Source of the DNA: Nonomuraea endophytica
GTDB taxonomy: Bacteria; Actinomycetota; Actinomycetes; Streptosporangiales; Streptosporangiaceae
Length of the DNA: 64,000 nt
Assembly (NCBI RefSeq): GCF_014203235.1
Contig: NZ_JACHIN010000003.1
Span: 115,590-179,589, forward strand
Direction: 5' to 3'
Shown: positions 34,506 to 47,484 of the stretch, one piece after another
Position numbering within the stretch: the first letter of the stretch is position 1
Layout: every line of letters begins with the position of its first letter
Position numbers and translations under genes: made by a program
The notes under the pieces: model-generated
What the model was told of the DNA's origin: nothing
Databases searched by the model: none
What the model saw: the letters and a program-made list of their open reading frames with translations, nothing else

Positions 34506-34511
34506 GACGAA

Positions 34512-35549
34512 ATGACCGACACTCACGCGCGGCGCCGAGCCGCCCTGGCCGCGCTGCTGCCCGAGCGCGCGGTTCCCGCGGTGCTCGTCTCCTCCCTGGT
34601 CAACGTGAGATACCTGACCGGACTCGACAGCTCCAACGCCGCGGTCCTGGTCCGCGAGGACGGCAGCGCCACGCTCGCCACCGACTCCCGCTACATCGAG
34701 ATGACCCGCGACCTCGGCGTCGAGGTCGTCGAGGCGCCGGACACCGCGGGCGCCCTGGCCGCGCCGGGCACGGGGATCGAGGCCGCGCACATGTCCGTCG
34801 CGACGTTCCGGCGGCTGGGGGAGGGCCTGGTCCCGCTGGAGCCGCTGGTGGAGCTCCTGCGGACGGTCAAGGACGAAGAAGAGATCGAGCTCCTGCGTAC
34901 GGCATGCGCCATCTCTGACCAGGCATTCAGCGATATTTCCGAAAAAATCCGCCCAGGCACCACCGAACGCCAGCTAGCCCGCATCCTCGAGCACCGGATG
35001 ATCGAACTCGGCGCCGACAAGATCGCCTTCGAGTCCATCGTCGCGGCGGGCGAGCACGGCGCCGTCCCGCACCACACGCCCACCGACCGCGAACTGCGCG
35101 CCGGAGACCTGGTCACCCTCGACTTCGGCGCCAACTACCAGGGCTACCACGCCGACATGACCCGCACCGTCAGCCTGGGCGAGCCCGCCGCCTGGCAGCG
35201 CGAGATCTACGACCTCGTCGCCGCCGCGCAGAAGGCGGGCCGCGAGGCCCTCGCGCCCGGCGCCACGGCCAAGGAAATCGACTCCGCCGCGCGCGACCTG
35301 ATCGCCGAGGCGGGCCACGCGGAGCACTTCCGGCACGGCCTCGGACACGGCGTCGGCCTGGAGATCCACGAGGAGCCGTTCCTGGGCCCCGTCAGGAACG
35401 GTAGACTAGAGGATCGAGTTCCGATCACCGTCGAGCCGGGGGTCTACCTCCCGGGACAGGGCGGGGTCCGCATCGAGGACACGCTGGTCACGCGTGTAGG
35501 CGGGCCGGAACTCCTCACGAAGACGACCAAAGAGCTGCTCGTCCTTTAA
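34512..35549 (+). CDS. pepQ: Xaa-Pro aminopeptidase/dipeptidase (M24B)
   Basis: A 345-residue metallopeptidase cleaving bonds next to proline. It has the N-terminal creatinase-like domain ([17 protein letters not shown]) and a pita-bread catalytic domain in which all five metal ligands are visible: Asp in [11 protein letters not shown], Asp in HADMTRTVS, His in [12 protein letters not shown], Glu in VEPGVYLPG and Glu in VRIEDTLV. The efp gene follows 26 nt downstream, a frequent actinobacterial arrangement (pepQ-efp-nusB), and both products concern proline peptides. The start at ATG 34512 matches the -10 spacing. Confidence 0.93.
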   Translation: MTDTHARRRAALAALLPERAVPAVLVSSLVNVRYLTGLDSSNAAVLVREDGSATLATDSRYIEMTRDLGVEVVEAPDTAGALAAPGTGIEAAHMSVATFRRLGEGLVPLEPLVELLRTVKDEEEIELLRTACAISDQAFSDISEKIRPGTTERQLARILEHRMIELGADKIAFESIVAAGEHGAVPHHTPTDRELRAGDLVTLDFGANYQGYHADMTRTVSLGEPAAWQREIYDLVAAAQKAGREALAPGATAKEIDSAARDLIAEAGHAEHFRHGLGHGVGLEIHEEPFLGPVRNGRLEDRVPITVEPGVYLPGQGGVRIEDTLVTRVGGPELLTKTTKELLVL

Positions 35550-35575
35550 GAGCGGCAACACGCGGGAGAAAACGA

Positions 35576-36136
35576 GTGGCGACGACCAACGACCTCAAGA
35601 ACGGCATGGTGCTGAAGCTCGACGGCGGTGAGCTGTGGGCCGTTGTGGAGTTCCAGCACGTCAAGCCGGGCAAGGGCGGCGCGTTCGTGCGCACCAAGCT
35701 CAAGAACGTGCTCTCCGGCAAGGTTGTCGACAAGACCTTCAACGCCGGGGTGAAAGTCGACGTGGCCAACGTCGACAAGCGCGAGATGCAGTATTCCTAC
35801 AAGGACGGCGACGACTTCGTCTTCATGGACACCGAGACCTACGACATGGTCAACGTGGGCGCCAAGACCGTCGGCGACGCGGCCAACTACATGCTCGAGA
35901 ACACCATGGCCACGATCGCCTTCAACGAGGGCGCAGCGCTCTACGTCGACCTTCCGGCCGCGGTCGAGCTGCTGATCTCCAACACCGAGCCGGGCCTGCA
36001 GGGCGACCGCTCCACCGGCGGCACCAAGCCCGCCACGCTGGAGACCGGCGCCGAGATCAAGGTCCCGCTGTTCATCACCACCGGCGAGAAGGTCAAGGTC
36101 GACACCCGCAGCGGCGAATACCTCGGCCGGGCCTGA
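35576..36136 (+). CDS. efp: Translation elongation factor P
   Basis: A 186-residue EF-P that enters the ribosomal E site and rescues polyproline stalling. Three OB-like domains: KOW-like N-terminus ([38 protein letters not shown]), middle domain and the C-terminal signature region ([28 protein letters not shown]). The loop is PGKGG with Lys at the tip; actinobacterial EF-P usually acts without modification thanks to flanking prolines, and no epmA or deoxyhypusine-type gene is nearby. GTG start after GGGAGAA. The nusB gene begins 1 nt after its stop. Confidence 0.97.
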   Translation: MATTNDLKNGMVLKLDGGELWAVVEFQHVKPGKGGAFVRTKLKNVLSGKVVDKTFNAGVKVDVANVDKREMQYSYKDGDDFVFMDTETYDMVNVGAKTVGDAANYMLENTMATIAFNEGAALYVDLPAAVELLISNTEPGLQGDRSTGGTKPATLETGAEIKVPLFITTGEKVKVDTRSGEYLGRA

Positions 36137-36137
36137 G

Positions 36138-36548
36138 GTGTCGGCACGCGGCAAAGCTCGCAGGCGCGCCCTCGACATCCTCTTCGAGGCGGAGGCCAGG
36201 GAAGAGGACCCGCTGAAGATCCTCGCCGAGCGGGTGGAGCGGAGCGAGCCGCCCGTCAACGAGTACACCTCGGCGATCGTCGAGGGCGTGGCCCGCCACC
36301 GGGCCCGCATCGACGAGCTCATCACCACCTACTCCGAGGGCTGGACGCTGGAGCGCATGCCCGCCGTCGACCGCAACCTGCTGCGCGGCGGCACCTACGA
36401 GCTGCTGTGGATGCCCGACGTCCCCGAGGGCGTGGTCATCAGCGAGTGGGTGCACCTGGCCGGCGAGCTCTCGACCGACGAGTCGCCCAGCTTCATCAAC
36501 GGCCTCCTGGCCCGTTTCAAGCAACTCAAGCCGAGTCTTTCTCTCTGA
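36138..36548 (+). CDS. nusB: Transcription antitermination factor NusB
   Basis: A 136-residue all-helical RNA-binding factor that, with NusE, recognises boxA of rRNA leaders. The family pattern is clear: ARGKARRRALDILFEAEARE, VNEYTSAIVEGVARHRARID, WTLERMPAVDRNLLRGGTYEL and VVISEWVHLAGELSTDESPSFINGLLARF. GTG start one base after efp. Ends with a strong T-tailed terminator. Confidence 0.96.
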   Translation: MSARGKARRRALDILFEAEAREEDPLKILAERVERSEPPVNEYTSAIVEGVARHRARIDELITTYSEGWTLERMPAVDRNLLRGGTYELLWMPDVPEGVVISEWVHLAGELSTDESPSFINGLLARFKQLKPSLSL

Positions 36549-36550
36549 AG

Positions 36551-36583
36551 GGAGCGCGCCGTTCTCCGGCGCGCTCCTTTTCT
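36551..36583 (+). terminator. Rho-independent terminator after nusB
   Basis: An 11-bp perfect stem (GGAGCGCGCCG with CGGCGCGCTCC), a 5-nt loop and a following TTTTCTC tract, 2 nt after the nusB stop. The only terminator here with a clear T tract. Confidence 0.95.
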
Positions 36584-36741
36584 CATCCGTTACGGCTCCG
36601 CCACCCCACCCGCCCCGCCGTCGCTGGCGGGCGCCCGTCGAGCGCCGCTCGTGAGGGCTCACGGGGTCCCCGCCGCGACGACTCCGCTCTTGACCAGATC
36701 AGAGCTCAAGAAACCCGGATCAGAGCTCAAGGAAAACCCGG

Positions 36742-37671
36742 TCAGGGCTCCAAGGTCGTCGACTGGGTTCGTAGGTGGTCGAGCATGACCTTCGCCGCTG
36801 GGGTAAGAGCGCGGGACCCGGGCAGGGTGACGCCGACCGAGCGTTTCACCGAGGCCAGCGGCACCGGCAGGCACACGAGCTGCGGATCGGACCTGACCAG
36901 CAGCGCCGGCAGCGCGGCCACCATGTCGGTCTGCAGCAGCAGCGACCGGATCGTCAGGATCGACGTGCACTCCACCCGGTCCTCCGGCAACGGCAGGTCC
37001 TGGGCCTTGAAGACCTGCTCCAGCTCCTGCCGCAGCGACGTCTGCTCCAGCGGCAGGATCCACGGGTAGCCGAGCAGCCCGGCCAGCGTCGAGGTCGTCG
37101 AGGCGGGGTGGCCGGAGCGGGCGACCAGGAGGATGGGCTCGTCGTAGAGCGGGATCTGGCGTAGCCCGTGCCGGTCGTCGATGGGGTTGAGGCGGCCGAG
37201 GACCAGGTCGGTGTCGCCGTCGATGAGCCGGGGCACCAGCGAGTCGAACGTGCCCTCGCGCACGATGACCGTGATGCCGGGCCGTTCCGCCTTGAGCGCG
37301 GCGATGGAGCGGGGCAGCAGGACGTTCGTCGCGGCCAGGAGGGTGCCGACGGTGACGGTGCCGGTCTCGCCGTTGGCCAGGCCGGTGATGCGGTCACCGG
37401 CCCGGCGCAGTTCGGCCTGGACGGCGCGGGCGTGGTCGACGAAGGCGGTGCCGAACACGGTCGGGGTGACGCCGCGCGGCCCTCTGGTGAACAGTTCGAC
37501 GCCGAGGATCTGCTCCACCTCGCGCAGGCCGCGCGTGGCGGCGGGCTGGGCGAGGCGGAGGTGCTCGGCGGCGCGCAGCACGCTGCCGTGGTCGGCGATG
37601 GCGGTGACCAGCACGAGGTGGCGGAGTTTGAGGCGGCCGCCGAGCAGGTCCAGGGCGCGGGTCATCACCAT
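36742..37671 (-). CDS. LysR-family regulator (GbpR/PcaQ-like)
   Basis: A 309-residue LysR regulator. The N-terminal winged helix reads LKLRHLVLVTAIADHGSVLRAAEHLRLAQPAATRGLREVEQ, with the first-helix start typical of the GbpR/PcaQ subgroup that often controls aromatic or sugar catabolism. An effector domain follows (GTVTVGTLLAATNVLLPRSI, LVLGRLNP, WILPLEQTSL). It is transcribed in the same direction as, and 13 bp downstream of, the MHS transporter, facing away from the 3-hydroxyanthranilate operon. It is the obvious candidate regulator of that operon. Just past its 3' end lie two imperfect tandem units (GATCAGAGCTCAAG) at 36697-36740. Confidence 0.88.
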   Translation of the reverse strand: MVMTRALDLLGGRLKLRHLVLVTAIADHGSVLRAAEHLRLAQPAATRGLREVEQILGVELFTRGPRGVTPTVFGTAFVDHARAVQAELRRAGDRITGLANGETGTVTVGTLLAATNVLLPRSIAALKAERPGITVIVREGTFDSLVPRLIDGDTDLVLGRLNPIDDRHGLRQIPLYDEPILLVARSGHPASTTSTLAGLLGYPWILPLEQTSLRQELEQVFKAQDLPLPEDRVECTSILTIRSLLLQTDMVAALPALLVRSDPQLVCLPVPLASVKRSVGVTLPGSRALTPAAKVMLDHLRTQSTTLEP

Positions 37672-37684
37672 TTCAGCATAGCTT

Positions 37685-38998
37685 TCAGCCCTTGGCGGCC
37701 CGATCGGGTATGGCTTCGGGGACGTCGCCGAAGCGTTCCGCGTCGTTGCGGGGCAGGACCAGCGCGGCCACCAGGCTGACCGTGGTCACGACCGCCAGGT
37801 ACGCGGTGATCGACCACGACGAGCCGGTCGAGGCCAGCAGGGAGGCGGCCACCAGCGGGGTGATGCCGCCGCCGAGCAGCGCGGCGAGCTGGTAGGCGGC
37901 CGAGGTGCCCGAGTAGCGGATCGCGACGGGGAAGAAGCTGGCCGTCAGCGTGCCCTGCGCGGCGTGGGTCATCGCCAGCACCGCGCCCATGGCCACCATG
38001 AAGACCGCGATCAGCACGTGGTTGCCGGTGTTGACGACGGGCAGGATGGCCACGGCTCCGGCCAGCAGGACCCACGAGCCGCGGGAGAACAGGGCCCGGA
38101 GCCCGAGCCTGTCGCCCAGGTGGGCCCAGAGCGGCGCGGTCGCCAGCCAGACCGTCGCGCCGCCGATCACGCAGGTCAGCAGGAAGGTTCTGGACAGGCC
38201 GAGTGGCGGGGCCTGGCCGTACTGGAGGATGTAGACCATGAAGATGTAGGCGACGGCGCTGTTGCCGATGATCACCGCGATGCTGTGCACGACGCCGCGC
38301 CAGTGGCCGCGCAGGACCTCGGCGATCGGCAGCTTGACGGGCTTGCGCCCCACCACGAAGTCGGGGCTCTCCTCGATGCGCAGCCGCAGGTAGATGCCGA
38401 CCACCACGAGTACGACGCTCAGCAGGAACGGCACCCGCCAGCCCCACGCCATGAAGGCCTCCTCGCTCAGGGCCGAGGAGGTGCCCAGGAAGACCAGGTT
38501 GGCGCAGAGCATCCCGGCGGGCGTGCCCATCATCGGGAAGGCGCCGAACAGGCCGCGCCGGCCCTTCGGCGCGTGCTCCATGGTCAGCACCACGGCCCCG
38601 CCGAGTTCGCCGCCGAGGCCGATGCCCTGGGCGATGCGCATCACGACCAGCAGCACCGCGGCCCAGATGCCGATGCTGGAGTAGGTGGGCAGCAGGCCGA
38701 TGAGCGTGGTCCCGATCCCCATGATCAGCAGCGAGACGACCAGCGTGTTGCGGCGGCCGAGCCGGTCGCCGAAGTGGCCGAAGACGATGCCGCCCAGCGG
38801 GCGGGCCAGGAAGCCCACGGTCATGGTGCCGAAGGCGGCGATGGAGCCGGCGACGGGGTCCATGGCGGGGAAGAACTGCTTGTTGAAGACGAGCGCGGCG
38901 GCCGTGCCGTACAGGAAGAAGTCGTACCACTCGATGGTCGTGCCGATGAAGGCCGCCCACGAGACGCGGCGCGCCGCCCTGCGGCGGTCAGTGTCCAT
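37685..38998 (-). CDS. MFS transporter, metabolite:H+ symporter (MHS) family
   Basis: A 437-residue 12-helix permease. Typical MHS landmarks are RRVSWAAFIGTTIEWYDFFLYGTAAALVF at the N-terminus, the loop GHFGDRLGRRNTLV, QGIGLGGELGGAVVLTMEHAPKGRRG and GTSAAYQLAALLGGG. Relatives include shikimate, ketoglutarate, proline/betaine and aromatic acid importers. Its position divergent from the 3-hydroxyanthranilate operon suggests uptake of an aromatic or other acid feeding it, which is inference. ATG 38998 is chosen because it follows GGAAGG and gives the usual N-terminus; an in-frame ATG 45 bp upstream exists. Confidence 0.9.
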   Translation of the reverse strand: MDTDRRRAARRVSWAAFIGTTIEWYDFFLYGTAAALVFNKQFFPAMDPVAGSIAAFGTMTVGFLARPLGGIVFGHFGDRLGRRNTLVVSLLIMGIGTTLIGLLPTYSSIGIWAAVLLVVMRIAQGIGLGGELGGAVVLTMEHAPKGRRGLFGAFPMMGTPAGMLCANLVFLGTSSALSEEAFMAWGWRVPFLLSVVLVVVGIYLRLRIEESPDFVVGRKPVKLPIAEVLRGHWRGVVHSIAVIIGNSAVAYIFMVYILQYGQAPPLGLSRTFLLTCVIGGATVWLATAPLWAHLGDRLGLRALFSRGSWVLLAGAVAILPVVNTGNHVLIAVFMVAMGAVLAMTHAAQGTLTASFFPVAIRYSGTSAAYQLAALLGGGITPLVAASLLASTGSSWSITAYLAVVTTVSLVAALVLPRNDAERFGDVPEAIPDRAAKG

Positions 38999-39016
38999 TG
39001 TGCGTCTGTACCTTCC

Positions 39017-39147
39017 GATCAGGGGGTACGGACGAGGATGCACGCTGGTGGTATGTCACGGCGAATACTGTTCTGGCCGTCACCTATGTAAAAAGCGTCA
39101 TATATCGGGATTGTCATAGCTCAGCCGCGATCAGGTATTGGCCTGAT
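39017..39147. promoter_or_regulatory. Divergent promoter with GATCAGG repeats
   Basis: GATCAGG occurs at 39017-39023 near the transporter start and at 39129-39135 near the operon start. At the second site it is the left arm of a perfect palindrome ATCAGG-N6-CCTGAT (39130-39147). The stretch between is AT-richer than its surroundings. These are good candidates for binding sites of the adjacent LysR regulator. Confidence 0.55.
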
Positions 39148-39166
39148 ATGGCGACGCGGCCGGACA

Positions 39167-40603
39167 ATGGCGACCATGAAGCATTACGTCAACGGGGTCT
39201 TCGAGACCTCGGGGACGGCCTTCCCGCTGATCTCGCCCGTCGACGGGCGCCAGATGGGGACCGTACCCGAGGCCCCGCGCGAGGTCGTGGACGCGGCGGT
39301 CGCCGCGGCCAGGGGGGCGCTGGCCGGTCCGTGGGGCGCCGCGAGCACCGAGGAGCGCTGCGCCTACCTGCGGCGGATCGCCGACGGCATCGAGGCCCGG
39401 TTCGACGAGTTCGTCGACGCCGAGGTCGCCGACACCGGCAAGCCGCGCAACCTGGCCGCCACCGTGGACGTCCCGCGCGCGATCGCCAACTTCCGCGCCT
39501 ACGCCGACCTGTCCTACGGCCGCCCGGAACGCGCCCACCACACCCGCGTCCCCGGCTGGAGCGGCACCGGCGAGGCGCTCAACTACACCGTGCGCCGCCC
39601 GCTCGGCGTCGTCGCCGTCATCTCCCCGTGGAACCTCCCGCTGCTGCTGCTCACGTGGAAGGTCGCGCCCGCCCTGGCGGCGGGCAACGCCGTGGTGGCC
39701 AAGCCGTCGGAGGAGACGCCCTCCACCGCGACGCTGCTGGCCGAGGTCATCCACGACGTACGGCTGCCGCCCGGCGCCTTCAACCTGATCCACGGCCACG
39801 GCGCGGGAGCGGCCGGCGAGTTCCTGACCTCCCACCCCGGCGTGGACGCCATCGCCTTCACCGGCGAGTCGGCCACCGGCTCGGCCATCATGCGCGCCGC
39901 CGCCGACCACGTCACCCCGGTCTCCTTCGAGCTCGGCGGCAAGAACCCGGCCCTGGTCTTCGCCGACGCCGACCTGGACGAGGCGGTCGAGGGCACGGTC
40001 AGGTCGAGCTTCACCCACTCCGGCCAGATCTGCCTGTGCACCGAGCGCGTCTACGTGCAGCGCGAGATCTTCGCCGAGTTCACCCGGCGCCTGGCCGCCA
40101 GGGCCCGCGAGCTGAAGGACTACGGCCCGATGATCTCGGCCGGGCACCGCGACAAGGTGCTGTCCTACTACCGCCTGGCCGTCGAGGAGGGCGCCACGGT
40201 CCTCGCCGGGGGCGGCGCCCCGAGTTTCGGCGACGAACGCGACGGCGGCTTCTACGTCGAGCCCACCGTCGTCACCGGCCTGCCCGAGACCGCCAGGACC
40301 GTCCGCGAGGAGGTCTTCGGCCCGATCTGCCACGTCGCGCCCTTCGACGACGAGTCCGAGGCGATCCGGCTGGCCAACGACAGCCCGTACGGCCTGGCCG
40401 CCACCCTCTGGACCGGCGACCTGTCACGCGCCCACCGGGTCGCGCCCAGGATCGAGGCCGGGATCGTCTGGGTGAACTGCTGGAACCTGCGCGACCTGCG
40501 CACCCCGTTCGGCGGGGTGAAGGCGTCGGGCATCGGCCGGGAGGGCGGCGAGTACTCGCTCGACTTCTTCTCTGAACCGGTCAACGTGTGCGTGAAGTTC
40601 TGA
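39167..40603 (+). CDS. nbaE: 2-aminomuconate/2-hydroxymuconate semialdehyde dehydrogenase
   Basis: A 478-residue NAD-dependent aldehyde dehydrogenase. Core motifs: [44 protein letters not shown], catalytic Glu in [12 protein letters not shown], catalytic Cys in [12 protein letters not shown], and [13 protein letters not shown]. The overall pattern is that of XylG/DmpC/AmnC enzymes. With a dioxygenase and decarboxylase for 3-hydroxyanthranilate in the same operon, the physiological substrate is most likely 2-aminomuconate semialdehyde, giving 2-aminomuconate. The start may be ATG 39167 or ATG 39176; neither has a strong ribosome-binding site. First gene of the operon. Confidence 0.9.
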   Translation: MATMKHYVNGVFETSGTAFPLISPVDGRQMGTVPEAPREVVDAAVAAARGALAGPWGAASTEERCAYLRRIADGIEARFDEFVDAEVADTGKPRNLAATVDVPRAIANFRAYADLSYGRPERAHHTRVPGWSGTGEALNYTVRRPLGVVAVISPWNLPLLLLTWKVAPALAAGNAVVAKPSEETPSTATLLAEVIHDVRLPPGAFNLIHGHGAGAAGEFLTSHPGVDAIAFTGESATGSAIMRAAADHVTPVSFELGGKNPALVFADADLDEAVEGTVRSSFTHSGQICLCTERVYVQREIFAEFTRRLAARARELKDYGPMISAGHRDKVLSYYRLAVEEGATVLAGGGAPSFGDERDGGFYVEPTVVTGLPETARTVREEVFGPICHVAPFDDESEAIRLANDSPYGLAATLWTGDLSRAHRVAPRIEAGIVWVNCWNLRDLRTPFGGVKASGIGREGGEYSLDFFSEPVNVCVKF

Positions 40604-40626
40604 CGTTAAAAGATTTGAGGTCATCG

Positions 40627-41420
40627 GTGACGAACGTTCAACAGGCCGCCGAGCGGCTGCTGGGGGCGCACGCCTCCGGTCAGCCTTGCGAGCCCGTGCG
40701 GGACCTGGTCGGCGGGGTCGAGGAGGCGTACGCCGTACAGAACTGGCTGACTGACAGGTGGCTCGGTGAGGGACGGCGGCTGAGCGGCCGCAAGATCGGC
40801 CTGACCAGCGCGGCCGTGCAGAAGCAGCTCGGCGTGGACCAGCCGGACTTCGGGGTGCTGTTCGCCGACATGGCGGTCCCCGACGGCGCCGAGATCCCGG
40901 CCGGTACCGTGCTGCAGCCGCGCGCCGAGGCCGAGGTGGCGCTGGTGCTGGAGCACGACCTGCCGCACGAGCGCCACACGGTGGCCGACGTGGTCAGGGC
41001 GACCGCGTTCGCGCTGCCCGCGATCGAGGTCGTCGGCAGCCGGATCCGCGGCTGGGACATCACGCTGGCCGACACCGTCGCCGACAACGCCTCATCCGGC
41101 CTGTACGTGCTGGGCAACCGGCCCGTCCCGCTCAAGGACCTGGACCTGCGCCTGGCCGGAATGGTCATGGAGCGCCGCGGCGAGCAGGTCTCGACCGGGA
41201 TCGGCGCCGCGTGCCTGGGCCACCCGCTGCACGCCGCCGTCTGGCTGGCCGACACCCTGGCCCGCCTCGGCCGCCCGCTCCGGGCGGGCGACACCGTGCT
41301 GACCGGCGCGCTCGGGCCCGTGGTGCCGGTCGTGCCCGGCGACGTGCTGGAGGCCAGGATCGACGGGCTCGGCGACGTCCGGGCCGCCTTCGCGAAGGAG
41401 CCTTACGCGAAGGAGAGCAC

Positions 41421-41424
<4 letters not shown>
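40627..41424 (+). CDS. nbaH: 2-oxopent-4-enoate hydratase
   Basis: Adds water to 2-hydroxypenta-2,4-dienoate to give 4-hydroxy-2-oxovalerate. The 265-residue protein belongs to the MhpD/DmpE/fumarylacetoacetase-like hydratases: [41 protein letters not shown] (metal-site Glu residues), [14 protein letters not shown] and [19 protein letters not shown]. The GTG at 40627 is chosen because GAGG lies 6 nt ahead; the longer frame would begin inside the preceding gene. It overlaps the next gene by 4 nt. Confidence 0.92.
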
Positions 41425-44116
<2,692 letters not shown>

Positions 44117-44120
<4 letters not shown>

Positions 44121-45265
44121 CGCTCGCCCACACCCCGCAGGGCACGCTGCGGGGGCTCGCACTCGGGGGAGCGCTGGCGTTCGAGGGCATCAGGTACGCC
44201 GCCCCCGCCCGCCGCTTCACCGCCCCCGAGCCGCCCCGGCCATGGGAAGGGGTACGCGACGCGCTCACCCCGGGCCCGCCCGCCCCGCAGCGGCCGGGGC
44301 GGATGGCGTGGGTGCCCGGCCTGGAGATCGACCCGGCCACCGGCCGCGAGGACTGCCTGTTCCTCAACGTCTGGACCTCGGGCACCGAGGGCCGCCGCCC
44401 CGTGCTGGTGTTCCTGCACGGGGGCGCGTTCGTGTTCGGCTCCGGCGCGCAGGCCATGTACGACGGGACCGTGCTGGCGCGTGATCACGGCCTCGTGGTG
44501 GTGACCGTCAACTACCGCTTCGGCGCCACCGGCCTGTGGTACGGCCCGGGAGTGCCGTCCAACCTGGCGTTGCGCGACCAGATCGCCGCGCTGGAGTGGG
44601 TCAGGAACGCCATCGACGCGTTCGGCGGCGACCCGGGCAACGTGACGCTCGCCGGGCACTCGGCGGGCGGCACCAGCGTCCTGGCCCTGCTGGCCTGCGC
44701 CCCCGGCCTGTACGCGCGGGCGGCGGCGATGAGCCCCGTCCCCTACGGCTTCGCCACCCCCGGCCAGGCGGAAGCCTGGACCCGCGCGGCGGCCGTCCCC
44801 GACCCCGCCAAGACGCCGATCGAGGCACTGCTGGCAGGCGAGGAACGGGCCGCCCGCGCCCGGCCCCCGGCCGGAGGACTGCTGCCGGTCGCCCCGGTGC
44901 TGGACGGCGACCTGCTGAAGGAACACCCCATGTCCGGAAATCTCGCGAAAGTGCCGCTGCTGGTGACCACCACCGCGCAGGAGGCACGGCTGTTCACCGC
45001 GGCCGGCATGGGCGAGCCGTCCACCCGCGAGATCTTCACCGAGCCCGCGCGGGAACTGGTGCGCGTCCACCCGGGCACCGCCCGCCACCTCGTCAGCGAC
45101 GCGCGTTCACCCATGACGCGCGACGGCGTCGAACTCGGCGCCTGCCACCTCGCCGACGTGCCGCTGTACTTCGGCAACCACGGCACCCCGCTCACCGGCC
45201 ACAAGCCGGTGCCGGAGATGACCCAGGAGTTCGCCCGGTTCTGCCGCGGCGAGGAGGACACATGA
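44117..45265 (+). CDS. Type-B carboxylesterase in the 3-hydroxyanthranilate operon
   Basis: A 382-residue alpha/beta hydrolase of the carboxylesterase type-B family: [38 protein letters not shown] (oxyanion hole), [37 protein letters not shown]. The nucleophile elbow is GHSAGG where most relatives have GESAGG. It is shorter than the usual 480-550 residues, with a reduced C-terminal half. No signal peptide, so it is cytosolic. It is fully embedded in the operon (4-nt overlaps on both sides), yet no known step of this pathway needs an esterase. It may release 3-hydroxyanthranilate or a precursor from an ester or amide; this is inference. Confidence 0.85.
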
Positions 45266-46134
45266 GCAAGATCGCCATCATCGGGTCCGGCAACATCGGC
45301 ACCGACCTGATGATCAAGGTGAAGCGCACGTCCGCTTCGCTGGAGGTGGCCGCGATGGCCGGGATCGACCCCGGCTCCGACGGCCTGGCCAGAGCCCGGC
45401 GGATGGGCGTGGCCACCACCCACGAGGGCGTCCAGGGCCTGATCGCGCTGCCCTGCTTCGAGGAGGTCGCGGTGGTGCTCGACGCCACCTCGGCCGGGGC
45501 CCACCGGCACAACGCGGCGGCGCTGGCGCCGTACGGGAAGAAGGTCGTGGACCTGACGCCCGCCGCCATCGGCCCCTACGTCGTGCCCGCCGTGAACCTC
45601 GGCGACCACCTCGGCGAGGACAACGTCAACATGGTCACCTGCGGCGGCCAGGCCACGGTGCCGATCGTCGCGGCCGTCTCCCGCGTCGCGCCCGTGCGCT
45701 ACGCCGAGATCGTCGCCTCGATCGCCTCCCGCTCGGCCGGTCCCGGCACCCGCGCCAACATCGACGAGTTCACCGAGACCACCGCGCGCGCCCTGGAGAG
45801 CGTCGGCGGCGCCGAGCGCGGCAAGGCGATCATCGTGCTCAACCCCGCGGAACCACCGGTGATCATGCGCGACACCGTCTACTGCCTCGTGCCCGGCTGC
45901 GACGAGGCCGAGGTCGCCGCCTCGGTCAAGGAGATGGTGGCCGCCGTGGCCGCCTACGTGCCCGGCTACCGGCTCAAGCAGGACGTGCAGTTCCGCCCGG
46001 CCGACGGCGGCACACTCGTCTCGGTCTTCCTGGAGGTCGAGGGCGCCGCCCACTACCTGCCCGCCTACGCCGGCAACCTGGACATCATGACGTCGGCGGC
46101 GCTGCGCGTCGCGGAGAGGCTCGCGGCCCGATGA
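45262..46134 (+). CDS. nbaJ: Acetaldehyde dehydrogenase (acylating)
   Basis: Converts acetaldehyde, CoA and NAD+ to acetyl-CoA. The 290-residue MhpF/DmpF-type protein has the Rossmann start [20 protein letters not shown], a DATSAGAH loop, the catalytic Cys in [16 protein letters not shown], and [23 protein letters not shown] with [14 protein letters not shown]. These enzymes form a channelling complex with the aldolase encoded next. ATG at 45262 overlapping the esterase stop by 4 nt. Confidence 0.95.
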   Translation: MSKIAIIGSGNIGTDLMIKVKRTSASLEVAAMAGIDPGSDGLARARRMGVATTHEGVQGLIALPCFEEVAVVLDATSAGAHRHNAAALAPYGKKVVDLTPAAIGPYVVPAVNLGDHLGEDNVNMVTCGGQATVPIVAAVSRVAPVRYAEIVASIASRSAGPGTRANIDEFTETTARALESVGGAERGKAIIVLNPAEPPVIMRDTVYCLVPGCDEAEVAASVKEMVAAVAAYVPGYRLKQDVQFRPADGGTLVSVFLEVEGAAHYLPAYAGNLDIMTSAALRVAERLAAR

Positions 46135-47138
46135 AGCTCTACATCCAGGACGTGACGCTGCGCGACGGCATGCACGCCATCCGCCACCAATACACCGCGG
46201 ACCAGGTCGCGGCCATCGCGCGCGCCCTCGACGCCGCCGGGGTGGCCGCCGTCGAGATCGCCCACGGCGACGGGCTGGCCGGAAGCAGCGTCAACTACGG
46301 CTTCGGCGCCTGCCCCGACGAGGAGTGGATCGAGGCCGCCGCCTCCGCCATGGACCGCGCGGTCCTCACCACGCTGCTGCTGCCCGGCATCGGCACCATC
46401 GCCGACCTGCGCCGCGCCCACGCGCTCGGCGTCCGCTCGGTACGCGTGGCCACCCACTGCACCGAGGCCGACATCTCCGCCCAGCACATCGGCGTCGCCC
46501 GCGAGCTCGGCATGGACGTCTCCGGCTTCCTCATGATGTCCCACCTCGCCCCGCCCGCCGAGCTCGCCCGCCAGGCCAAGCTCATGGAGTCGTACGGCGC
46601 GCACTGCGTCTACGTCACCGACTCCGGCGGCAGGCTGACCATGGACGGCGTGAAGGAGCGGGTGCGCGCCTACCGCGAGGTCCTCGACCCCGGCACCGAA
46701 CTCGGCATCCACGCCCACCACAACCTGGGGCTGGGCGTCGCCAACTCCGTCGTCGCCGTCGAGAACGGCGTCACCCGCGTCGACGCCTCCCTGGCCGGCA
46801 TGGGCGCCGGGGCCGGCAACTGCCCGCTGGAGGCGTTCGTGGCCGTCGCCGACCTGATGGGCTGGGAACACGGCTGCGACCTGTTCGCGCTCATGGACGC
46901 CGCCGACGACCTCGTCCGGCCCCTGCAGACCCGCCCCGTCCAGGTGGACCGCGAGACCCTCACCCTCGGCTACGCGGGCGTCTACTCCAGCTTCCTGCGC
47001 CACGCCGAGGACGCCGCCGCCCGCTACGGGCTCGACACCCGCGCCATCCTCGTGGAGGTCGGCCGGCGCGGCATGGTCGGCGGCCAGGAGGACATGATCG
47101 TGGACATCGCGCTCGATCTGGCCGGCCGCCGGAGGTGA
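46131..47138 (+). CDS. nbaI: 4-hydroxy-2-oxovalerate aldolase
   Basis: Cleaves 4-hydroxy-2-oxovalerate to pyruvate and acetaldehyde. The 335-residue DmpG/MhpE protein has the HMGL-like barrel start [17 protein letters not shown] (metal Asp and catalytic Arg/His), [50 protein letters not shown] (metal His pair) and the C-terminal communication domain ([31 protein letters not shown]). ATG at 46131 overlaps the dehydrogenase stop. Last gene of the operon; the next gene has its own -10 box. Confidence 0.95.
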   Translation: MKLYIQDVTLRDGMHAIRHQYTADQVAAIARALDAAGVAAVEIAHGDGLAGSSVNYGFGACPDEEWIEAAASAMDRAVLTTLLLPGIGTIADLRRAHALGVRSVRVATHCTEADISAQHIGVARELGMDVSGFLMMSHLAPPAELARQAKLMESYGAHCVYVTDSGGRLTMDGVKERVRAYREVLDPGTELGIHAHHNLGLGVANSVVAVENGVTRVDASLAGMGAGAGNCPLEAFVAVADLMGWEHGCDLFALMDAADDLVRPLQTRPVQVDRETLTLGYAGVYSSFLRHAEDAAARYGLDTRAILVEVGRRGMVGGQEDMIVDIALDLAGRRR

Positions 47139-47142
47139 CAAT
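47137..47142 (+). promoter_or_regulatory. -10 box (GACAAT) of the MmcQ/YjbR gene
   Basis: GACAAT overlaps the aldolase stop codon and ends exactly 6 nt before ATG 47149, the same spacing as several leaderless genes in this window. Confidence 0.4.
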
Positions 47143-47148
47143 CGGTTC

Positions 47149-47484
47149 ATGGTGACCGAGGAAGACGTCCGCCGCCTGGCACTCGCCCTGCCGGAGACCG
47201 GCGAGAAGCCCATGTACGGCACGCCAGCCTTCTACGTGAAGGCCAGGTGGTTCGCCCGCATCCGCGAGGAGGGCGACGTGCTGGCGCTGCCGCTGGCCGC
47301 CGAGGAGGACAAGCACGAGCTGATCGCCGCCGACCCGGACGTCTTCTTCACCCTGCCGCACTACGACGGCCACGCCGTGGTCCTGGTCCGCATGCCGGTG
47401 GTCGGGGAGCAGGAGATGGCCGAACTGCTCGCCGACGCCTGGCGGCTGCGCGCGCCCAAGAAGCTGCGCTCACTCGTGCCCTGA
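47149..47484 (+). CDS. MmcQ/YjbR family protein
   Basis: A 111-residue protein of the MmcQ/YjbR (CyaY-like fold) family: MVTEEDVRRLALALPETGEKPMYGTPAFYV, RWFARIREEGDVLAL, VFFTLPHYDGHAVVLVRM and LLADAWRLRAPKKL. Family members are small DNA-binding-like proteins of unknown role. Its last 15 bp overlap the end of the convergent cation transporter gene. Probably unrelated to the upstream catabolic operon. Confidence 0.85.
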   Translation: MVTEEDVRRLALALPETGEKPMYGTPAFYVKARWFARIREEGDVLALPLAAEEDKHELIAADPDVFFTLPHYDGHAVVLVRMPVVGEQEMAELLADAWRLRAPKKLRSLVP

